Assembly (NCBI GenBank): GCA_964019135.1
Contig: OZ025257.1
Coordinates: 17,449,971-17,513,970, forward strand
Source: Arenicola marina
Taxonomy: Eukaryota > Annelida > Polychaeta > Arenicolidae
Reading direction: 5' to 3'
Length of the DNA stretch: 64,000 bases
Shown here: positions 12,901 to 22,937 of the stretch, one piece after another
Layout: every line of letters starts with the position of its first letter
How positions within the stretch are numbered: position 1 is the stretch's first letter
The notes under the pieces: generated by a model
The model's input: only the letters and a program-made list of their open reading frames with translations
The model's database searches: none
Told to the model about the DNA's origin: nothing
Translations under genes and position numbers: made by a program

Positions 12901-13068
12901 CTTGTGGGGCTACACTATCTTCCAAAAAAAGGGAGTTGTAGACATTCTGTGAGGAACTTTTCAATCTACGTAGAATATTCCCTGATGCCACAACTATGAG
13001 TTGAGCCCACATGGATCTAAGTGACAACGTCCAGGTTTGGAACCGAGTCACGAGGACTGGTAGTTTTC

Positions 13069-14009
13069 CTAAGTGATAGAATAAGAATTTAATCGCCCCA
13101 CTGAAAACCCTTGATTGCTTTTTGATTCATAGTTGCACTGGAATATCTCGATGATCTGCCCTGCCCTCTTGGCTGACTCCCAGACATCGCCTAACTTCTG
13201 CATCCACCCATATCTGTTATCCGGGTAGTTGTCCAGCAAGATGATGTCCACGCTGGCCATCTGCCGGAAGTTATTGAAGTCCGCGAGACACACGGAATTT
13301 GTGGCCCCCGTCGATGGATATGACGTCACACTTGACTGCGGGGTTTGCCTGGGGGAACGATGGAAGCGTTGTCGTGGAATCGCCCCACGTGACCGTCAAT
13401 CTCCCTGGAAATCGTTGCTGTAGGTACTCGGCCATCGGGTGTGCGTAGTCATGTTGACCGATGTCGAAGGAATACGCAGCGGTGTTGGGATTCGCCTGTA
13501 GCCACATAGAACTACTGTAGGTACCGTTAAACCCGGTCTCACACAGTGTCCTGACTAACGGAGCGCGAACTATGTGCTAATAGGCGATAAACTCCTATGT
13601 ACGTTGCATTTGTGCCCTCCTTTTTGCCACCCACAGATTTCAGCCTTTCATTAAACAGATCATACTCGCTTTGGAACGGTTCCGGCAAAGGCGAATGCTT
13701 GTCAACGTTGTTGAATAAATTCTGACAATGCGTCAAGCCGTTCGGTACAAATAGAAGATATCATCCCAGTTCCATGTTTGTCTGAGCGGGCTGACTAGAC
13801 CCTCGGGTCGGCTGGGTGGCTGGAATAGTACGATGGAATCCAAGGCCGCCGTATTCCGGGAGTAACCATTGTGAACCGTGCTCTACAGACACAGGATGGC
13901 GAGGAGGACGAGGGCTGGGAAGACGAGCCACAGACTGACTCACAGTGTTGAGGATACGCCATTTCAAACTGTGGGTAACGGGTCTGCCCGAGCTTGGCTC
14001 CTGTATCAT
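13069..14009 (-). pseudogene. Class I methyltransferase, copy B, degenerate
   Basis: Fragments in several frames align along the whole of the intact gene at 19,415-20,359: MMQ-like start region (here MIQEPSSG), a membrane region whose frame is lost, NLFNNVDKHSPLPEPF, the stretch MWLQANPNTAAYSFDIG, CDVISIDGGH, and the C-terminal FQCNYESK..NQGFSVGRLN. Lesions visible by comparison include an in-frame TAG where the intact gene reads YYHLVR, a 2-bp loss near 13,592, a 2-bp loss near 13,300 (after IDGGH) and a 3-bp loss near 13,245. The accumulated damage marks this as an older pseudogene than copy A. Confidence 0.88.
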
Positions 14010-14229
14010 GTCGAATAACACACTTTAGTCTTGGCCAAATTCTTCAATCCTTATAGCATGGATGTAACATAGGTAAGTAATCCAAATCAATTGCATTTGC
14101 ATTGATTTGCCTCAGCTGCGATATGCGATAATTGGCTAAGCCCCCACCTACCATATCCCCACCATAGACTCACATAGACCGTCAGACAACACACATGGCA
14201 ATTGAAATCGATAATTGAGCTGCGCCACA

Positions 14230-14500
14230 GTCGACTTAGCCGGCTGTGGTTCGCATTGTATATCAGCGAATATATTGGCATGCTCTCCGAGGCGCAATGT
14301 TCATGCATTTGTCAGGAGGATCTCTGACCTAACTGCGACATATCGGCATTCTGGAAGGACGGAAGGTATGCTACCAGAAGGAGATTTGTCCTGACTGTGA
14401 CATGTGGTATACTGCCAGGACGCCCTCTGTTCTAACTGTGGCATGTCGGCATACTAATAGCAAGAGCTTATAACTTTGGCACAGCTTATTCTAGCTGAGG
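14230..14500. repeat. RT fossil fragment and degenerate ~41-bp repeats (block B)
   Basis: The RT block (ATATCAGCGAATATATTGGC... CTCTCCGAGGCGC) is followed by repeats with TGTGACATGTGGTATACTG. It has the same order as in block C at 20,590-20,955 but with fewer units. Confidence 0.6.
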
Positions 14501-14752
14501 CATACGTCTCATGCAGAGACGTCACTTATGGGGGACACGGGGAATAGGTAAACGGGAGCAGACTTTGGCACTAAGTATTGATCTAGTTGCCCACCAGTAC
14601 AAAGTCCCATACCTGTAGCCAAGGGCTCGAATGCTCGAATGCTTTTCTATGAATTGTCAAAATCAGAAACATAGACGGTCTAGTTTTCCCGTACGTTGGA
14701 ATCCTTCCAGATCTATCAAGTAGTATGAACGATCTCTTGTGGCCTCTAAAAT

Positions 14753-14824
14753 GTACAATCTGTTGGGGAGGCGCCATTTGAATTTGTGGTTGATACTTTG
14801 GCCCAAACTAGGCTCTTGCATCAT
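14753..14824 (-). pseudogene. Relic of a second methyltransferase 5' end (block B)
   Basis: The minus-strand frame from 14,824 reads MMQEPSLGQS and then KWRLPNR, like the MT N-terminus, then diverges. It is the block B counterpart of 4,879-4,951. Confidence 0.6.
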
Positions 14825-15317
14825 ATTAACATAATAACATATCATAGTAACAGATGTAATTCTTTGAACAAATTATACAATCCCTCCAACATAGATGTAA
14901 CGCAGGTAAGATAGAGGGCAGCGGCTTGTATCACAAAATCAATGATCGACACAATGCAAGTGCAGTCAGTGCCATCATTAACACGTAAACTCAAGACATA
15001 AGCCAATTACACTAGCATTCGTATTGCTACATCAGTAACAATCCCGTGATATGGGATGGTTGATTTGACCCCACACACTTGTCACCTCACCTCATAGACA
15101 CGAGTGACCGAACTAGACCCGTCTGACTAAACACTTGGCTACACACGTGACATATCAGATTGCATGATTACGCTGATCAAAAGGACACCGAGCGGGTCTG
15201 CATGGAACTGGGACACTTGTAAATTAAATAAGACATTGTTCACTTTTTATTGACACAGTATCGGTAGATAGCACTTTCAGCTTGTAGTTCTCTATGATAC
15301 CAGTCATGCTCAGTAAA

Positions 15318-15328
15318 GCCACCGGCCG
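15318..15328. other. Empty target site of the LINE (paralogue)
   Basis: GCCACCGGCCG occurs here once, in sequence homologous to both flanks of the LINE at 22,582-27,550, where the same 11 bp occur on each side. This paralogue shows the state before the LINE inserted. Confidence 0.85.
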
Positions 15329-15659
15329 GGTGATTTCTAAATATTTGCACTGATCTGGAGTGATCGGATGACAAGTATGGGCTACTGAGAACAGTACTCT
15401 ATATTTATTGTGGTAACAGTATCTTTCCTTGCTTAAGTTTATTTCCAGTCGTATTTTGACAATCAAAATAAACACCAAATAGACCAGTAGTGCTACTTCT
15501 GCGTTTACACAGAAGACGTTCACATATACGTATCATATTTTGGATCAACGTGTGCGTCATTTATAGTTGAAACTGGTGTGCTTAACTTACTTTTAAAAGA
15601 AGTATATACGTGTATGTAGTTTGCTTCAGTCATATCTTATCTTACTTGCTTCATAACTC

Positions 15660-16210
15660 ATTGAAAAAATTCGCAGTTAACAAGTTAACACTTGTGGAAT
15701 TACTTTTTATCACTTTGGATGGTAGGCGATTAATTGATAAGGGAAAAACACTACACAATGCACGCTTACCCTCACCAATTCCGGGGCCCCGCGGGGGCAA
15801 AATGTCTTGCCCTCGCGTGACGTGTTGCCTCTATTTGGCCTCGCCCCCAACTTTTCGCCCTAATCTAAAGTTAGAAAAACTCTCCCTGAAATTAGCCCCG
15901 AATTTGCCTCTACTTTGCCCCAAATGAAGGACAGCTTCTGAGCCGGCCCTGATCGGGGGCTAAGATATATTTTTTGGTTTAACTTTCGCATACAAAGATC
16001 TTCTTTAAACCATATCAGTATATGTCAGTATGTCGTAACCAACAAACGGCACGCACAGCTAGGCAACTATATAGGCAGCGAGGCCGCCCATTTAAATCGA
16101 TAACGATGTGTTATTTGTGTGTGACGTCCTGTTTCATTGTTATGCACCATGTAATCATAGCAACGATTGTTTATCGAAGGGGCCGGTTTGGATCAGATTA
16201 CATGAGTTCA
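15660..16210. repeat. Interspersed repeat R1, copy in block B
   Basis: An uninterrupted counterpart of the R1 copy at 27.9-31.8 kb, with ~50 bp around 15,790-15,960 replaced by unrelated sequence rich in CCCC/GGGG. It is otherwise non-coding. Confidence 0.6.
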
Positions 16211-16243
16211 GCGGTAAGTGGCCCTAGCTACCACTGACCCAGA

Positions 16244-16513
16244 TTAAGTAGTGCGGTACGGCAGTTGTGAGTATAGGCGGGTCAATGGGTCTACTCTAAC
16301 ACACTTCCTTTGCCACTGTGGTTGTATAGACTGTTTAACTAATCGTGATTGTGGTACGTACTGCCAATCCACAAGGAATACAGTATCATTGACTTTGGGC
16401 CTTTCGATGGCTATCATGTCTTTCCTTAAAAACTCACGCAATTGTTCATTGATGCATAGCTGCGACGTTTGCCTGCAGAAGGTAGGGGCGGAAATGTCCG
16501 TTACGGTTATCAC
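16244..16513 (-). other. Unassigned exon-like frame, 89 codons
   Basis: An open minus-strand frame with DISAPTFCRQTSQLCINEQL near its start and VFLVDWQYVPQSRLVKQ in the middle. The homologous stretch at 31,815-32,080 is frameshifted (it keeps DISVPTFCRQASQLCINQQL), and block A lacks it. I do not recognise the family. The clean frame here and the decay in the paralogue fit an old gene or transposon fragment better than an active exon. Confidence 0.3.
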
Positions 16514-16879
16514 AAATCATTGAGTTCATAAGTAATATATCGTCGCACGCCATGGTCATACACTTTAAATCTTCTGCATTCTGAAAGATATTTTATCAGG
16601 TAGATCATTTAAAGTATCGCCTTTCTGATGAAGCGTTTTTAGTGATCATAAATGCAAACTCCAGACGCTATGTTCTCTATGGTTGATCGATAATTGAAAT
16701 TACTCATGCAGTATTTCACTCTCTTAATAAAGAATATTAGAGAACTTCGCACGAATGATATGGAGAAGCCTGAATTCGTTAACGATATATATTCGTATTG
16801 GCATTGATCTTTAGTTTAAATGGTAAGCGGAAAAATAAATATCATATAATGTATCTCGCAATAAAACTGTGACCTTTTC

Positions 16880-17270
16880 GGGGGGTTCGATGGCCGATGG
16901 GTTCGATCTTCTGACAGAAGGCGTTTTAACATTGTGTAGTTAATGCATCAATAATGACCATAGAGATTCGAAATACGTCATGGCATAGAGGACCCATGCA
17001 AGGGGAACACCATACTAAATGACAGATGGCTGTCAAAACTTAGATAAAACATTTCAAAACTGCCGCCTTATCAACAATAATCAATGGAAAGCAAGCGATC
17101 TCTCCCCAGTTTCGTTATGTAGGTCGCACTCTTGTAATTTAACTGCGCTCTTAAATTATGTCTGACACTCAGCCTACACTAACACAGGCACAAACTGCAC
17201 TAACGCAGGCACAGCCTACACTCCGCCGAGCACATCATGCTCAGCCTACATCATATGGATTCTCTCCCTG
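16880..17270. other. End of MT block B and short unique spacer
   Basis: Homology to blocks A and C stops near 16,880, so block B lacks the IR half. The short spacer has GCACAAACTGCACTAACGCAGG-like direct repeats at about 17,165-17,220 and no gene. Confidence 0.5.
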
Positions 17271-17279
17271 GTCTCTAGT

Positions 17280-17880
17280 TTACGCAATACTTAATATTTC
17301 TCTTTAATATCATCCTTAGAACTGGACATTTCCCAGGACAATGGTGTCTGACACTGATCACAAAACTGCAAAAGAAAGGTGTTAAGACAGATATGAATGA
17401 CTATAGAGGAATATCATTCCAAACAGCATTCAGTAAGGTACTTATAATCTCTTACAGCAAGGTTATCCTCATGGGCTGATGAACATCGTTTGCGACAAAA
17501 GGAGCAGGCAGGTTACCGAAAGGGGTATTGTACAATCGATCATATTTTTTAACTCGCATATAATACAGAAATATATTTCGAGACCAAAAGGGACGCTGTT
17601 ACGTACTGTATATCGATTTTTCAGCATACCAGCATGCCACATTCCGCACTATGGTATAACTTTATTGGTAAAGGTATTCGTCGAAATATAATCAATATTG
17701 TACGATCTTTTCATTCAAAATTTAATTCCGCAGAAAACAAACCCCATGGATGGCTTGCTATTTCAACTCCAGTATTGGTACACTACAAGGGTGTATGACC
17801 GCTGTTCGCCTTCTATATCAGCGAATACATTTACATGCTCTCCGAGGGACACTGTCCAGGCATGTTACTAGGGTGACAGA
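17280..17880 (+). pseudogene. Degenerate non-LTR reverse transcriptase fossil 1
   Basis: Across frames it encodes GHFPGQW, KKG..TDMNDYRGISF, QAGYRKG..TIDHIF and, at the end, FYISEYI.MLSEGHCP. These correspond in order to reverse transcriptase blocks of CR1/jockey-type LINEs (NYRGIsl, gfRkgrsTiDhif, LYI). Several frameshifts and stops, and absence of the YxDD catalytic motif, make it a dead fragment. Confidence 0.8.
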
Positions 17881-17904
17881 GACACATCATACTCAGGCTA
17901 TATC

Positions 17905-18345
17905 ATAGGGATTCTCTATCTGTTGTCTAATTAATGCAGTACTTAATGCCTCTTTTTAATATCATGCTTAGAACCGGAAATTTCCCAGGTGAATGGTATC
18001 AGACAATCATCATAGAATTACGCAAGAAATGTGTTAACACAGATATGAATGACTATAGAGGAATAGCTTTATCATCGGCATTCAGATACTTACAAACCCT
18101 TAAAGACAAGGTTATCCGCATGGCAAAAGGAGCAGTCAGGTTACCGAAAGGGGTATTGTACAACCGATCAAATTTTCCTTCTCGAGTATATAATACGGAA
18201 AAATATTTTCTCGAAAGTTCAGTCAGCAATAAAAAGAAACATGCATTGACTAGCTATTTCCACTGCAGTATTGCTACGCGACAAGGGTGTGTGGTTAGTC
18301 CGTTGTTGTTCGCCTTGTATCGCATGGATGTAACACAGGTAAGAT
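17905..18345 (+). pseudogene. Degenerate non-LTR reverse transcriptase fossil 2
   Basis: A 137-codon open frame (17,934-18,347) reads GNFPGEWYQTIIIELRKK, DMNDYRGIALSSAF, then after a deletion YFHCSIATRQGCVVSPLLF. It is a second, shortened copy of the fossil immediately to the left, in the same orientation. The middle of the domain is missing and YxDD is absent. The open frame is a deletion product and not a working protein. Confidence 0.8.
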
Positions 18346-18359
18346 AGACGGGTATGGCA

Positions 18360-19250
18360 GGGCACCTTTCATTTGCAGCGCTTCATCCTAACTTGATCCT
18401 AACTTTGGCACTCGATGACATATACGGCTCGTATTTCGGAACATTAGGGAAATGGTCCTTTTGACATCACACAAAGACGTTCACACGTTTATTCCATTTA
18501 ATTTTATTACCTTTTCACATATATATTTATACCAAGTAATTGATAATACCTGAATAAATATAAATACTAGACCATACTTTCGAAATCTCATATTGATGCG
18601 TCAATGCTAGATCACAAGGCCGTAATGTACAAAAAAAGAAGACCGGTGGCTTTACTTGATCATCTATATGTTACGATCAACTCTAGAAACGAAATCAAAA
18701 TCATCCGCACCTCCCTCAATATTATATAATAATGTACAACGCACAATATTAGTCTTGTATTACATAATTTTTCCTTTAATGGTACATGTATCTATCCGGC
18801 AAGCTGCGTGCTCTGTTAATATCGACTGACAGACGTGATATACCCCTGTTTACACCTGGCCACACCAGTAGACGCTTAGCAATTAAGAGACTTTTAATTG
18901 GCGCAATGACATGTAATCTGTTATTTTGGAAAGACACCAAAAATACAATTGCGTTCTAATAAATATGATGTCGCATCACACCACGGTGTCAATTGCACCA
19001 GGCCTAGCTTGGTTACTATACTTAACTCTAAATCTAAATATATTCTCGATTTATTAAATTCATAGCCGTAGTTCATATGACACGGTCACGCGTACACGTA
19101 AACATGACACATTTATTTCGATGGTAATGCAGCTACAAGTTGATTTCAACCGTCAAACCCCATATATATATATTTTAGAGTATGTTAATTAAACATAATA
19201 TACACATATATATATTAAATTTTACATGCAACATAATTATATTAATATCA
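18360..19250. repeat. Start of MT block C: AT-rich spacer
   Basis: Homologous to 2,370-3,115 and 12,250-12,905. It contains a TATATATA stretch at about 19,165-19,215 and no gene. Confidence 0.5.
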
Positions 19251-19414
19251 GTCTTGTTAGGCTACAATTTCGTCCAAGGAAAGGGTTGTGTCTACATTAT
19301 TTTAGAAACTTTTTCATCTATATAGCAGATTCCTTAATGCCGCAAGTTGGACCCACGCCGACTAATGTAACAACGTCCGGGGTTGCAAACGTGTCACGTG
19401 GACCGGTAGTTTCT

Positions 19415-20359
19415 TTAAGTGATAATATAAGGATTTAACCTCCCCACTGAAAACCCTTGATTTTTTTTCGGTTCATAGTTGCACTGGAATATCTCGATGA
19501 TCTGCCCTGCCCTCTTGGCTGACTCCCAGACGTCGCCCAACTTCTGCATCCACCCGTACCTGTTATCCGGGTAGTTGTCCAGCAGGATGATGTTGTCCAC
19601 GCTGGCCATCTGCCGGAAGTTATTGAGGTCCGAGAGACACACGGGGTTCGTGTGGCCCCCGTCGATGGATATGACGTCACATTTGACTGCTGGGTTTGCC
19701 TGGCGGAACGCAGGAAGCGATGTCGTGGAATCGCCCCACGTGACCGTCAATCTCCCTGGAAACCGTTGCTGTAGGTACGCCGCCATCGGGTGAGCGTAGT
19801 TATGTTTACCGATGTCGAAGGAGTACACACTGGTGTTGGGGTTTGCCTGTAGCCACATAAAACTACTATGGCCACCGTTAAACCCGGTCTCACACACTGT
19901 CCTGACGAACGGCGCGCGGACTAAGTGATAATAGACGATAAACTCCTCTATGTACTTTGCACTTGAGCCCTCCTTTATGCCACCCACCGAATTCAGCCTT
20001 TCATTAAACAGATCATACTCCCGTTGGAACGGTTCCGGAAAAGGCGAATCCTTATCAATGTTGTTGAATAGATCCTGACAATGCGTCAAGCCGTTCGGTA
20101 CAAAAGAGAAGATATCATCCCAGTTCCATGTTTGTCTGAGCGGACTGACAAGACCCTCGGGTCGGCTGGGTGGCGGGCCTAGTACGATGGAATCCAAGGC
20201 CGCCGTATTCCGGGAGTAACCATTGTGAACCGTGCTGTACAGATACAGGACCAATAAGAGGATGAGAGCTGGGAAGACGAGCCACAGACCGACTCTGTTG
20301 GGGATACGCCATTTTAAACTGTGGGTACCGTGTTTGCCTGAGCTTGGCTCCTGCATCAT
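19415..20359 (-). CDS. Type II membrane class I SAM-dependent methyltransferase (Methyltransf_24-like), copy C, intact
   Basis: A single uninterrupted frame. I choose the ATG at 20,359 (MMQEPSSGKHG; 314 residues) because it is conserved in all copies; an in-frame ATG at 20,407 would add 16 residues but has no counterpart elsewhere. Residue numbers here follow the longer form. A basic N-terminus is followed by one hydrophobic segment (39-58, VGLWLVFPALILLLVLYLYS) and a stem, which suggests a type II protein with its catalytic part in the secretory lumen (inference). The C-terminal domain has the SAM-binding loop CETGFNGGHSSFMWL (172-186), an acidic strand end SFDIG (196-200), GDSTTSLPAF (225-234), DVISIDGGH (244-252) and NIILLDN (272-278), the layout of class I methyltransferases. 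The substrate is unknown. Copies A and B are pseudogenes; copy D is intact. Confidence 0.85.
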   Translation of the reverse strand: MMQEPSSGKHGTHSLKWRIPNRVGLWLVFPALILLLVLYLYSTVHNGYSRNTAALDSIVLGPPPSRPEGLVSPLRQTWNWDDIFSFVPNGLTHCQDLFNNIDKDSPFPEPFQREYDLFNERLNSVGGIKEGSSAKYIEEFIVYYHLVRAPFVRTVCETGFNGGHSSFMWLQANPNTSVYSFDIGKHNYAHPMAAYLQQRFPGRLTVTWGDSTTSLPAFRQANPAVKCDVISIDGGHTNPVCLSDLNNFRQMASVDNIILLDNYPDNRYGWMQKLGDVWESAKRAGQIIEIFQCNYEPKKNQGFSVGRLNPYIIT

Positions 20360-20589
20360 GTTGAATGACACGTTAGTCTTGGCCAAATTCTTCAATCCGT
20401 ATAGCATGGATGTAGCATTGGTAAGAAATTCAATTCAATTGCATTTGCATTGCCTCCGCTGCGATATGCGATATGCGATAAATAGTGTAGCCCCCACCCA
20501 CCATCTCCCCACTATAGTCTCACATAGACCGTCAGACAACACACGTGTCAATTGAAATCGATAATTGAGCTGCGCTTGAATAAACTTAG

Positions 20590-20655
20590 CCGGCTGTTCG
20601 CATTGTATATCTGCGAATACATTGGTATGCTCTTCGAGGCGCAATGTTCATGCAT
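20590..20655 (+). repeat. RT fossil fragment upstream of MT copy C
   Basis: TTGTATATCTGCGAATACATTGG and CTTCGAGGCGCAATG match the LYISEYI..MLSEAHC block found upstream of every MT copy. Confidence 0.6.
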
Positions 20656-20705
20656 TTGTCAGGAGGACCTCTGACCTAAGTGCGACATATCGGCATTCTG
20701 CAAGG

Positions 20706-20955
20706 ATGAACTTTGTCCCGTGACATGTCGTATACTACCAGAAAGACCTTTGTCCTGACTGTGACATGTGGTATGCTACCAGAAGTAGCTTTGTTCTGAC
20801 TGTGACATGTGGTATGCTACTAGAAGGAGTTTTGTCCTGGCTGTGACATGTGGTATGCTACCAGAAAGAGCTTTTATCCTGACTGTGACATGTGGTATGC
20901 TACCAGAAGGAGATTTGTACTGATTGTGACCAGTGGTATACTGCCAGGACGCCCT
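20706..20955 (+). repeat. 41-bp tandem repeat array (~6 units)
   Basis: The unit starts TGTGACATGTGGTATGCTAC and ends with a variant of TTTGTCCTGAC, 41-42 bp. Four consecutive units between 20,760 and 20,925 are nearly identical. Looser relatives follow the RT fossil in the other blocks, so the array has been refreshed in this block. Confidence 0.85.
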
Positions 20956-21357
20956 GACATGTCGGCATACTACCAGAAAGAGCTTATAACTTTGGCAGAA
21001 CTTATTCTAGCTTAGGCATGCGTCTCCTATATCTCCTCCTCGATATATGAGGATTCTACAACTCATGACTTTTCTAATATGACGTCATGTGCCGGATGCA
21101 AGAATGGCTACACGAGGGTGGGTGGGAGATTTTATCCAGCGATTCTTGCTGCAAACCAAAGGACAATGTCGGGAAACAGGTAAACTTGACTAAGTATTGA
21201 TATAGTTGCACATTGTGGAACTCCCACCAGTAGAAAGTCCCATACCTGTGGCCAATGGCTCGCATGTTTGAATGCTTTTCTATGAATTGTCAAAATCAGA
21301 AAAATAGACGGTCTAGTTTTCCCGTATGTTGGAATCCTTTCAGATCTATCAAGATCT

Positions 21358-21406
21358 CTCATTTGAATTTGTGGTTGATACTTTGGCCCAAACTAGGCTC
21401 TTGCAT
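21358..21406 (-). pseudogene. Relic of a second methyltransferase 5' end (block C, truncated)
   Basis: The minus strand keeps the tail of the relic seen at 4,879-4,951 (QEPSLGQS...HKFK), with a deletion joining it to downstream sequence. Confidence 0.5.
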
Positions 21407-22570
21407 CAACATAATATTAACATAATAACATATCATAGTGACACACGTAATTCTTTGAACAAATTATAGAATCGTTCCAACATAGAAGTAACACACGAAA
21501 GATACAGGGCAGCGGCTTGCATCATGCAATCAATGATCGACACCATACGTGCAGTCAGTACCGTCATTAACACGTAAACCCCAGACATAAGCCAATTACA
21601 CTAGCATTCGTATTGCTACATCGGTAACAATCCCGTGATATGGGATGGTTGATTTGACCCCCACACACTATGCACCTCACCTCATAGACACGAGTGGCCG
21701 AGCTAGACCCGTCCGACTAAACACTTAGCTACACACGTGACACACGTAGATTGTATGATTACGCAATAAAACCAACAAAATATTCATTGGTTGAGTGGTG
21801 TCTTTTATTATGCTATCTATATTATAGGAAAGAAGTACAGCTTCTATTTACAGCTAATTAATAATAATTCACAACGATTAATTGCTTATCACAGCAAATT
21901 TAGTACTCCGATATGTAGTCAATCACTCATCAAAAACTATAATTCAACTCGATACTTGAGGTGGAGCATTAATGGCAAATCGCAAAGGTAGCTGATCAAA
22001 AGGGCATTAACCGAAATACCACTCAGCCATATTTAACGAAAATAGCATGCGGCAAGTGCCCCCAGGCAAGCCCGCTTCTCTAGGGGCACAGCTGTGTCCA
22101 TGCTAAATTCTTTAGACGCAAATCGGAAATCGACTGTAGCTTTTATCAAAATGTGTGCGCGTACAATCATAGTGTTTACGTAATTTATATAGCTTGTTCT
22201 GACATCAAGAAAGTATGTCAACATTAAGTTGTTTCGGTTATATTTTCTAGAAGAAATGTTAGAGCATATGTCTTTTCCCGACCCTTTTCCTGATCATATC
22301 ATCGTCCTAACGTAACCGAGCTGGTTTCCCGAGGAGAAACTACACCGAGCGGGTCTCCATGGAACTGCAACATAGAGCGGCTCTCCTGCTGGTTACGACT
22401 TAGTACGTGGAACCAGGCAAGCTGCGCGGGCAACACAGCTAGCAAGGGAAAGGTCGCACGCCGTCTTACTTGTAACTTAAATGAAACATTGTTCACTTCT
22501 TATTGACACAATATTGGTAGATAGCACTTTGAGCTTGCAGTTCTCTATGATACCAATCACGCTCGGTAAA

Positions 22571-22581
22571 GCCACCGGCCG
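22571..22581. repeat. 11-bp target site duplication, LINE 3' side
   Basis: GCCACCGGCCG, identical to 27,551-27,561 on the other side of the LINE and single at 15,318-15,328 in the paralogous block. Confidence 0.9.
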
Positions 22582-22937
22582 TTTTTTTTTTTTTTTTTTT
22601 TTTTTTTTTCGAAACAGGCAAGGCACGGTACATAATTCATACTCTGTCGACATTACATGAACATAGTGAGGTAGAAGTACTTCTATGCATGAAAAAACAC
22701 ACAGAAAAACAAAAAACAAGGCGAAATCAAACAGAAGCTGTATCTTAATGTAGTAACCATATCACTAATCCATAATATTCAAGTCGATTGCAATTTGTCT
22801 ATGATGGGATTCCACTTATCAATCAAACATTGCTTGCATCTTTCTGACTTATCTTGTACAACTGTTTCTTCTAGCAAGTGGTAGTATTTGATAAGTTTTA
22901 ACAAATGTATCACATTTGGAATGGAGTTTTTCCATTT

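Larger units (their letters stand above)
1..12990. repeat. Left copy of ~51-kb-period segmental duplication
   Basis: This stretch recurs at 51,012-64,000 in the same orientation. The spacing is 51,011 at the left edge and 51,092 at the right edge, because of small indels that include one extra 55-bp minisatellite unit in the right copy. I counted about 11 differences in the first 600 bp. Both copies carry one MT copy and one IR pseudogene. The left border lies outside the window, so the duplication may extend further. It may be a true tandem duplication or an uncollapsed haplotype in the assembly. Confidence 0.93.
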
